From Minisyncoccota bacterium (GTDB lineage: Bacteria > Patescibacteriota > Minisyncoccia > Phycocordibacterales > GCA-2747955), in assembly GCA_938010795.1 (NCBI GenBank), contig CALLVB010000105.1, forward strand, positions 1-20,497: 20,497 bases of DNA. Direction: 5' to 3'. The position numbers and the translations under genes were made by a program. The notes below the pieces were generated by a model, which saw only the letters and a list, made by a program, of their open reading frames with translations, was not told the DNA's origin and made no database searches. Below, piece by piece: positions 13,313 through 18,686 of the stretch. The stretch's first letter is position 1; each line of letters begins with the position of its first letter.

Positions 13313-14347
13313 ATGAAAATTGTAAGTTTTAACCCAAAAGAGGTTACAGAAAGGATCCTAGTTGACCTACCAGACAGATCACGAGACGTTATTGAAAAAC
13401 GTTATGGTCTTAAAGGTGGTTCAAAAACACTAGAAGCTATTGGTAATTCATATGGAATTACACGAGAACGGGTTCGACAAATCGAAAACTTAGCGAAACA
13501 ACAAATTCGAGAGAGTGAAGCATTTATTGCTCATGCTCAGCACGCAGTTGCAGAACTAGAGCGCTCACTAGACTCTCTTGGAGGTATCGCTCAAGAATTA
13601 CACTTGTTAGATACCGTTTCTCCTGATGAGAACTCAGAAAATCATTTATACCTACTCCTTGACCTAGCTAATCCATTTGTTGACATGAAAGAGGATGATC
13701 ACTTTCATAAAACATGGCACACAAACCACAATAACCACAAAGAGATTAAGCAATCTCTAAAACATCTATATAAAGATTTAGATAACAACGAAATTATCTC
13801 TGAAGATGAAATTATCTCTAGATTCTTAGATAAAATTGAGCACGATCGTGTTGAGGGTCAAGTAAACAAAGATCTTGCACGACGATGGCTTGAAATTTCA
13901 AAGAAAATTGACAAGAACGCACTTGGACAATGGGGGCGAGCAGACTCTTCAAACATTAAGACTCGTGGAGTGAGAGACATGGCGTACTTGGTATTGCGAG
14001 ACGCAGAAGTACCTATGCACTTTAGAGAAATTGCAGAACTAACAGGTGAGCGATTTGGAAAACGAATTAATGTCGCAACTATGCACAATGAACTTATCAA
14101 GGATGAACGATTTGATCTAGTAGGACGAGGTAAGTATGCACTATCAGAATGGGGATTCTACGGAGGAACCGTAGCTGAACTTGTTGCTGAGATTCTTAAG
14201 AAAAAGAAATCAATGACTGAAGAGGACCTAATCAAAGCTGTTTTAGAAAGGAAAATGGTTAAAGAATCAACAATCAAAATCAATTTGAAAAACAAAAAAC
14301 TCTTTACACAAGATAAAGCAACTAAAAAATATTCACTTAAAAAATAG
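13313..14347 (+). CDS. Sigma-70 region 4 / HARE-HTH fusion protein
   Basis: A 344-residue putative transcription factor. Residues 10-68 form sigma region 4: DLPDRSRDVIEKRYGL, then helix-turn-helix EAIGNSYGITRERVRQIENL, which in sigma factors reads the -35 element. Sigma regions 1-3 are absent, so it cannot act as a complete sigma factor. A charged helical linker follows. Residues about 220-282 resemble a HARE-HTH winged-helix domain (EVPMHFREIAELTGERFGKR, then LVGRGKYALSEWG), the fold also found in the RNA polymerase delta subunit. A second winged-helix-like segment closes the protein (SMTEEDLIKAVLERKM). The role is probably an RNA polymerase-associated regulator. The stop is TAG; a terminator follows. 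Confidence 0.8.
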   Translation: MKIVSFNPKEVTERILVDLPDRSRDVIEKRYGLKGGSKTLEAIGNSYGITRERVRQIENLAKQQIRESEAFIAHAQHAVAELERSLDSLGGIAQELHLLDTVSPDENSENHLYLLLDLANPFVDMKEDDHFHKTWHTNHNNHKEIKQSLKHLYKDLDNNEIISEDEIISRFLDKIEHDRVEGQVNKDLARRWLEISKKIDKNALGQWGRADSSNIKTRGVRDMAYLVLRDAEVPMHFREIAELTGERFGKRINVATMHNELIKDERFDLVGRGKYALSEWGFYGGTVAELVAEILKKKKSMTEEDLIKAVLERKMVKESTIKINLKNKKLFTQDKATKKYSLKK

Positions 14348-14358
14348 TTGTTACTAAC

Positions 14359-14390
14359 AAAAGAGCAGGCTGTACAGTCTGCTCTTTTGT
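14359..14390 (+). terminator. Terminator fused to the next promoter
   Basis: AAAAGAGCAG pairs with CTGCTCTTTT around GCTGTACAGT. The T-tract continues directly into TGTTATACT at 14388-14396. Confidence 0.88.
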
Positions 14391-14396
14391 TATACT
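14388..14396 (+). promoter_or_regulatory. Extended -10 for the 14406 gene
   Basis: TGTTATACT with 9 bases to ATG 14406. The seventh base after the box is A, giving a 3-base leader (ATT). A -35 would fall inside the upstream hairpin and none is visible. Confidence 0.65.
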
Positions 14397-14405
14397 TATA
14401 ACATT

Positions 14406-15725
14406 ATGGACCCATTACTTGTTGGAGATATCATCTACTACATGTTTCTCTTTGGAGGGTTTTGTTTTGTGTTCTGGTTTGTTCCCGAAGCATATTGGGC
14501 ATGGACTGGATATTTACGAAAGAAATTTCAATTAGACCGAGACAGGATTTTACTTGAAATTAGAACCCCGAGGGAAGTGAGAAAAACACCACTTGCTATG
14601 GAACTGGTCTTTAACGGTCTGTTTGAACCAGCTGGTGGTGAATGGTTTACGTGGATGACAACGGGTAAATCTAGACCATACTACTCATTTGAAATGGCTT
14701 CCATTGGAGGTGAAGTTCACTTTTATGTATGGGCACAACGAGATTATAAACAACGTATAGAAGCCCACTTTTACGCACAGTATCCAGATGTTGAGCTTGT
14801 AGAAGTTCGAGATTACACTAAATTTAATTTTTCTTGGGATACACACAAGGCATATGGGTTTGAGTTTAAGTTAGCAAAAGAAGACCCTATTCCTATCAAA
14901 ACATATAGACATCATGGGTTTGATAGAGGAGGATTAGAACCAGAGGAACAGATAGATCCAATCACACAAACCATTGAGGTAATGTCTAACATTGGTCCAC
15001 ACGAACAAATGTGGGTTCAACTTGTTGCGCGTGGACACAAAGACCACAAGACATCAAAAGTTTCATTTTTTGATCGTGTTAAAGCATTCTTTGCAGTACT
15101 TACGTTTGGTAACCTAAAGTTTGATACGAAAGAAATTCATAAGAATTTTTGGATCATGTTAACAGGAAAGAAAAAGGAGTTTTGGGCAAAGGAAGCTCAA
15201 GAGCTGGTTGATAAAATCCGTGCAAAATATAAAACAGCAGAAACAGATACTACGCGTGACATGACGCGAGCTGATAAGTTGGCGATGGAGATCATTCAAG
15301 AGAACGTATCGAAAGTGGCCTGGGATGTGGGTATTAGAAGTATGTACGTTGCACCTAAAGAACATTTTAATGGAGGGAGTGTAAACCATATGATGGGTAG
15401 TCTATTTAAACAGTATTCATCAGGAGATATTTATAATGACTTGCGTCCAGGATTAATTCCTTCGTACACATTTCCATGGCAAGACCGGAGTGGTAAAAAG
15501 AAAAAACGCGTTAACGATGATATGTTTCATAATTATCGTCGCAGGACATATTTGCATGATGATATTGAACATTATCCGCATGGAAAGAAAGGTCTTGTAA
15601 CGTTTGTTATGAGTTCAGAGGAAATGGCAACGTTATTTCACTTACCAGGACAAGTAGCACAAACACCAACATTTGAAAGAATTGAATCAACTACAGGGCA
15701 AGCACCAGCGAACCTACCAACCTAA
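14406..15725 (+). CDS. Membrane-anchored protein of unknown function (439 aa)
   Basis: I do not recognise a characterised family. One transmembrane helix lies near the N-terminus (IIYYMFLFGGFCFVFWFV, about 9-26). A large cytoplasmic part follows with an alpha/beta look: RILLEIRTPREVRKTPLAMEL, FYVWAQRDYKQRIEAHFYAQ, YPDVELVEVRDYTKF, then charged helices and ERIESTTGQAPANLPT at the end. The segment describing residues that bind a partner of similar fold is reminiscent of conserved proteins that sit beside membrane-associated ATPases in CPR genomes, but no ATPase is present here. mltG starts 4 bases after the stop, so the two are co-transcribed and this protein may act in cell-wall growth or export. 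Promoter and start are well defined. Confidence 0.7.
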   Translation: MDPLLVGDIIYYMFLFGGFCFVFWFVPEAYWAWTGYLRKKFQLDRDRILLEIRTPREVRKTPLAMELVFNGLFEPAGGEWFTWMTTGKSRPYYSFEMASIGGEVHFYVWAQRDYKQRIEAHFYAQYPDVELVEVRDYTKFNFSWDTHKAYGFEFKLAKEDPIPIKTYRHHGFDRGGLEPEEQIDPITQTIEVMSNIGPHEQMWVQLVARGHKDHKTSKVSFFDRVKAFFAVLTFGNLKFDTKEIHKNFWIMLTGKKKEFWAKEAQELVDKIRAKYKTAETDTTRDMTRADKLAMEIIQENVSKVAWDVGIRSMYVAPKEHFNGGSVNHMMGSLFKQYSSGDIYNDLRPGLIPSYTFPWQDRSGKKKKRVNDDMFHNYRRRTYLHDDIEHYPHGKKGLVTFVMSSEEMATLFHLPGQVAQTPTFERIESTTGQAPANLPT

Positions 15726-15729
15726 CTAT

Positions 15730-16716
15730 ATGAGAAAAATTATCAAATATACGAGTATTATTGTTTTGGTAGGGCTACTTGTTGTAGCTGCTATTTGTGC
15801 GTATATATATTTTATCGTCGCAGAAGCACCACAGAATTTTGCCACTAATCAATTCATTGAGATAGAAAAAGGTAGCTCACTCAGTAAGGTCGCAACACAA
15901 CTTGAGGAGAAACAAATTATTTCATCAGCAGATCTTTTTAAGCTAGGGGTGTATATCACCGGCAGGCAAGATCAGATTAAGTCTGGTACATACTATTTCA
16001 CAGAACCAATTCGTGTTGAAGAAGTAGTATCAAAAATCATTAATGGATCGTTTGAAGTACCAACAGAACGCGTTACTATTTTGGAGGGGCATGCAGCATA
16101 TCAGTTTGCGCCGGCAATAGCTCGAGTCTTACCAGAGGTTGATACTGATACGTTTTTGAGTCTCATACGCGCAGAGAATAAAGAGGGGTATTTATATCCA
16201 GACACATATTTCTTTCCACAGAATGCAACAGAAGAAGATGTGTTGCGAATTATGGAGAGGAATTTTGAAAAAAAGATTGAGCCATTACAAGGGTTGATCG
16301 CATCTTCAAAATATTCCTTGCCCGAAATACTCACCATGGCTTCACTGGTAGAGAACGAGGCGGGTTCAGCTTCATATGAGACAAAGCAAAATGTGGCTGG
16401 TGTTTTATGGAAGAGGGTTGATGTAGGTATTCCGATTCAAGCAGATGCGGTATTCTCGTATATTTTCCAAAAACATCTACCGCGCGTACTACTGAGTCAT
16501 CTTGAGGTAGACTCACCATACAATATTTATAAAAAAACAGGTCTTCCTCCAGGACCAATTGGGAACCCTAGTATCGACTCAATTAGAGCAACCCTTGAGC
16601 CGATAGTGACTGACAACTTGTTTTATCTCACAGGATTTGATGGAAAATTCTATTACGCAAAAACTAACGGAGGACATGAGCAGAACAGAAGACTACATCT
16701 TAATTATAGAAAATAA
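15730..16716 (+). CDS. mltG: Endolytic murein transglycosylase MltG
   Basis: MltG cuts nascent glycan strands at the membrane and helps set their length. The 328-residue protein has a short basic N-terminus, one membrane anchor (about 9-30), a LysM-like region (FIEIEKGSSLSKVATQLEE), and the YceG catalytic domain. Visible motifs are EGYLYPDTYFFP, MASLVENEAGSASYE (the catalytic Glu lies in the ENE at 208-210), GIPIQADAVFSYIF, SPYNIYKKTGLPPGPIGNPS and YYAKTNGGHEQN. The frame opens at 15673 inside the upstream gene, but ATG 15730 gives the standard membrane-anchor start. No Shine-Dalgarno; translation may be coupled across the 4-base gap. A terminator follows. Confidence 0.95.
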   Translation: MRKIIKYTSIIVLVGLLVVAAICAYIYFIVAEAPQNFATNQFIEIEKGSSLSKVATQLEEKQIISSADLFKLGVYITGRQDQIKSGTYYFTEPIRVEEVVSKIINGSFEVPTERVTILEGHAAYQFAPAIARVLPEVDTDTFLSLIRAENKEGYLYPDTYFFPQNATEEDVLRIMERNFEKKIEPLQGLIASSKYSLPEILTMASLVENEAGSASYETKQNVAGVLWKRVDVGIPIQADAVFSYIFQKHLPRVLLSHLEVDSPYNIYKKTGLPPGPIGNPSIDSIRATLEPIVTDNLFYLTGFDGKFYYAKTNGGHEQNRRLHLNYRK

Positions 16717-16742
16717 ACATAGAGCCTCTTGGCTCTATGTTT
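16715..16742. terminator. Bidirectional terminator
   Basis: AAACATAGAGCC, loop TCTT, GGCTCTATGTTT: a perfect 12-pair hairpin between the converging mltG and HSP20 genes. Confidence 0.92.
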
Positions 16743-16746
16743 TATA

Positions 16747-17187
16747 TTAGTTTGATCTAACTTGTAGTTTAGACTTTCTATCTTTGTCTACTTTGGGAAG
16801 TACCAGTGTCATGAGTCCATCTTTTGAATGTGCTTCTGCATGATCGATATCAATCTCTCGAGGTAGTAAAATTTTTCTAGAGAATGTTCCAAACTGTAGT
16901 TCCCGCTGGAAATAATCTTCATCTTCAACTCAAGTTTCTTTAAACTTTTGTCCACGAACGGTAATCATATCTCGTGTAATATCAATATCTAGTGTTTGTG
17001 GAGCAACACCAGGAATAAATGTTTTTACGTACAGGTTATCTTGGTCTTGATATACATCAACTGCCAGCTCTTCGTCTTCCTCTGGTTCTACCCATTGTTC
17101 GTATGTCTCTGCGTCACCTCCCATGTGTGTTTCGAATTCAACTTCGTTGTCATCTCCACCAGTTAGTTTTTCAAAAAATGCTTTCAT
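16747..17187 (-). pseudogene. Small heat-shock protein (HSP20) with in-frame TGA
   Basis: An ATP-independent chaperone of the alpha-crystallin family. The frame from ATG 17187 to TAA 16747 encodes 146 codons, with codon 86 (16932-16930) being TGA. Before it: MKAFFEKLTGG, an acidic N-terminal arm, then DVYQDQDNLYVKTFIPGV and ITVRGQKFKET. After it, without a shift: VEDEDYFQRELQFGTFSRKI, LLPREID, and DGLMTLVLPK, completing the crystallin domain and its C-terminal extension. Both halves look conserved and the TGA falls in the loop between strands, so this is a recent nonsense change, a read-through codon or a sequence error. No in-frame ATG for restart lies close after it. A TGATACAAT promoter lies 25 bases upstream. 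Confidence 0.85.
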
Positions 17188-17212
17188 ATATTTATAGTTC
17201 TTTAATGTAATT

Positions 17213-17221
17213 ATTGTATCA
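17213..17221 (-). promoter_or_regulatory. Extended -10 for the HSP20 gene
   Basis: TGATACAAT on the minus strand with predicted start at A17206, giving a leader of about 19 bases without a Shine-Dalgarno sequence. No CIRCE-like operator is visible. Confidence 0.5.
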
Positions 17222-17224
17222 TCT

Positions 17225-18034
17225 CTACTTGGTGTCTGGTAGCTTTCCAAATGGGTTACTCACTAACGGCTCACCAGCTTGTTGTTTGATTTTGAGTTCT
17301 CGTTTTTGCAGATATTCACGAATATAGTCTTTAAGGAATTCTAGACCAACAAGTGTGACAATAAACGCAATCCACACAAGTGCAAACCCAAACAGTGTAT
17401 CTTTTGATCCAGTTCCCGTAACCAGAATATTAAATAATGAGTGTAATGCAACCGCACATGCCAAACCAATAGGCAGGAGTAGGGGTCTCCAGTGTTTTCT
17501 TTTGCCGTATGAGAGCGTGAGTGATATACCAACAAATACAGATGAGATAATATGTAAGAGAGTCGCACCAAAGAATCGTTTACCTCGCTCTAGTAGTGAA
17601 TTGAGAAGATCAAAATCATTAAGATAATCAATAAGATAGAGCGTGTTTTCCATAGCAGCAAATCCAATTGCTGCTGTGAGCATATAAATAATAGGATCAA
17701 TGGGTTCATCGTTCGCGCTGTCTCTAATGGCAGAAATTTGTACTGACAGGAATTTGGAGAGTTCTTCAACTGTTGCGAAGATAATAATACTCACCAAGAG
17801 TGTTGCGCTAGGGAAGAGAATTGCAAATAGACCTTGGAATGGTAGTGCAAATATGGCAGAGAGACATCCAAACAGAAATGAACCAAGGATTACACGTTTT
17901 GGTTCTGGATTTTTTTTATCTTCACGCAAGAAAAAAGCAAGCCATAACATCGGTGGTAAGAAACCACCGATTACAGCATAAGGGTAGATTGTTTGTGGTG
18001 TCACAGGAGGTAGTAATGCAATAAGTGCTTCCAT
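17225..18034 (-). CDS. PrsW family intramembrane metalloprotease
   Basis: A 269-residue multi-pass membrane protein (about eight helices) with the motifs of PrsW-type glutamic/zinc intramembrane proteases: ATVEELSKF (E90, E91), GFAAMENTLY (E129, N130), H161 in LLHIISSVFVG, and HSLFN (H198, N202). PrsW proteins cleave membrane-bound regulators such as anti-sigma factors. No anti-sigma substrate is encoded nearby, so the target is open. The C-terminus is a basic cytoplasmic tail (YLQKRELKIKQQ). The start is supported by TGTTATACT exactly 6 bases before ATG. The stop is TAG. It lies 37 bases upstream of HSP20, which has its own promoter. Confidence 0.88.
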   Translation of the reverse strand: MEALIALLPPVTPQTIYPYAVIGGFLPPMLWLAFFLREDKKNPEPKRVILGSFLFGCLSAIFALPFQGLFAILFPSATLLVSIIIFATVEELSKFLSVQISAIRDSANDEPIDPIIYMLTAAIGFAAMENTLYLIDYLNDFDLLNSLLERGKRFFGATLLHIISSVFVGISLTLSYGKRKHWRPLLLPIGLACAVALHSLFNILVTGTGSKDTLFGFALVWIAFIVTLVGLEFLKDYIREYLQKRELKIKQQAGEPLVSNPFGKLPDTK

Positions 18035-18040
18035 GTGTAA

Positions 18041-18049
18041 AGTATAACA
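18041..18049 (-). promoter_or_regulatory. Extended -10 for the PrsW-like gene
   Basis: TGTTATACT on the minus strand, 6 bases before ATG 18034: predicted leaderless transcript. It diverges from the tRNA-Arg promoter 17 bases away. Confidence 0.65.
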
Positions 18050-18066
18050 AATTTAGGTACAACTTT

Positions 18067-18075
18067 TGATATACT
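18067..18075 (+). promoter_or_regulatory. Extended -10 for tRNA-Arg
   Basis: TGATATACT preceded by TTT. The seventh base after the box is A18082, three bases before the mature tRNA, matching the geometry of the 3-base-leader mRNAs. Confidence 0.65.
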
Positions 18076-18084
18076 ACGGGCATT

Positions 18085-18156
18085 CTCCTTGTAGTTAAAT
18101 GGATAGAACAAGCCCCTCCTAAGGGCTAGATGCAGGTTCGATTCCTGCCGAGGAGA
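18085..18156 (+). tRNA. tRNA-Arg (anticodon CCT)
   Basis: A 72-base cloverleaf. Acceptor CTCCTTG pairs with CGAGGAG (one T-G pair). The D arm is closed by GTT/AAC. Anticodon stem AGCCC/GGGCT with loop CTCCTAA gives anticodon CCT, reading AGG arginine codons. T arm GCAGG/CCTGC with loop TTCGATT. Discriminator A, CCA not encoded. Its 3' 22 bases recur inverted at 18205-18226. Confidence 0.95.
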
Positions 18157-18226
18157 CTAGAATTACACAAAAAACATGCGCAGCATGTTTTTGTCTGTAA
18201 TTCTTCTCCTCGGCAGGAATCGAACC
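18135..18226. repeat. Long inverted repeat folding back on tRNA-Arg
   Basis: Bases 18135-18156 (T arm and 3' acceptor of tRNA-Arg) are the exact reverse complement of 18205-18226. Inside these arms, 18159-18167 pairs with 18196-18204, and AAAAACATGC with GCATGTTTTT around loop GCA. About 41 pairs result, broken only by a 2-base bulge and a small internal loop. The structure would compete with tRNA folding. Confidence 0.88.
18154..18208 (+). repeat. Terminator-like hairpin repeat, copy A
   Basis: A 55-base unit, itself a hairpin (AGAATTACA/TGTAATTCT plus AAAAACATGC/GCATGTTTTT), starting at the tRNA-Arg 3' end. It is directly repeated at 18458-18514 with one extra A on the left arm and one extra T on the right. 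It probably serves as the tRNA terminator. Confidence 0.85.
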
Positions 18227-18457
18227 GAGCGAATTCGCTGGAAATATAGATTGAGTTTACGAAATCATATTTCAAGATGAGCGAGCGGGGCAGCGAGTTC
18301 TTAATGAGGAACTTGTGACGAATTTAGAACTGGCGCCGATGATCGTTTTGTTCTTGTCAAAAATCGAAAAGCGGAACCATAAGTCACGAAGTGACTCGGC
18401 GAGCTTGGACAGTAGGTTCTTCTAAGCGCAGCCAATTAGAAACGTGCGTCAATGATT
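18227..18457. other. Structured intergenic segment, no gene seen
   Basis: No convincing coding frame. Inverted repeats: GCGAATTCGC near 18229, GAAATAT/ATATTTC (18241-18247 and 18267-18273) with outer TCGCT/AGCGA, AGTTC/GAACT near 18297-18312, and AGTCAC-gaa-GTGACT (18382-18396). It could be a non-coding RNA or a decayed mobile element between the two 55/57-base repeats. Confidence 0.5.
18287..18335 (+). repeat. tRNA-linked element, copy 2
   Basis: GGGGCAGCGAGTTCTTA (18287-18303) and CGAATTTAGAACTGGCG (18319-18335) match the minus-strand blocks at 4501-4485 and 4475-4460 with few differences but a different spacer length. Confidence 0.55.
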
Positions 18458-18514
18458 AGACTAGAATTACACAAAAAAACATGCGCAGCATGTTTTTTGT
18501 CTGTAATTCTTCTC
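18458..18514 (+). repeat. Terminator-like hairpin repeat, copy B
   Basis: A 57-base direct repeat of 18154-18208. The stem is one A-T pair longer, so the arms changed together. There is no tRNA next to this copy. Confidence 0.85.
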
Positions 18515-18686
18515 TGTAAGGCTCGAGCGAGTAATAAATAGTAGAGAAACAATTAATATAATCGTCAATCTGGATAACTTGAAAGAAAGCTGGTCGTTAT
18601 CAGGTACAATAAAATTAATTAGTGGAATGTAGAAGATATTAACGTTCTCCTGGTTGTTTTGTATTAGTAGTATTAGTAGTAAATAT
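18515..18686. other. Leader region upstream of the surface protein
   Basis: No gene seen. It holds a possible -10 (TACAAT at 18604-18609) and, just before the start codon, two tandem copies of TATTAGTAG (18662-18679). No Shine-Dalgarno sequence. Confidence 0.35.

Noticed and set aside
16747..17187. UGA-as-glycine genetic code for the whole genome
   Set aside because: All other long genes, including the 581-residue glmS and 654-residue fusion, have no in-frame TGA. A code-25 organism would break most of them under standard translation.
16747..17187. HSP20 TGA as selenocysteine
   Set aside because: HSP20 proteins have no redox cysteine at this site, and I see no convincing SECIS-like hairpin just after the codon.
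17188..17250. Upstream start at 17250 for the HSP20 gene
   Set aside because: The extra residues overlap the PrsW-like gene end and the promoter region; MKAFFEKLTGG at 17187 is a sensible N-terminus.
18135..18514. CRISPR array
   Set aside because: There are only two long repeats, each a hairpin, with one 250-base interval and no cas genes.
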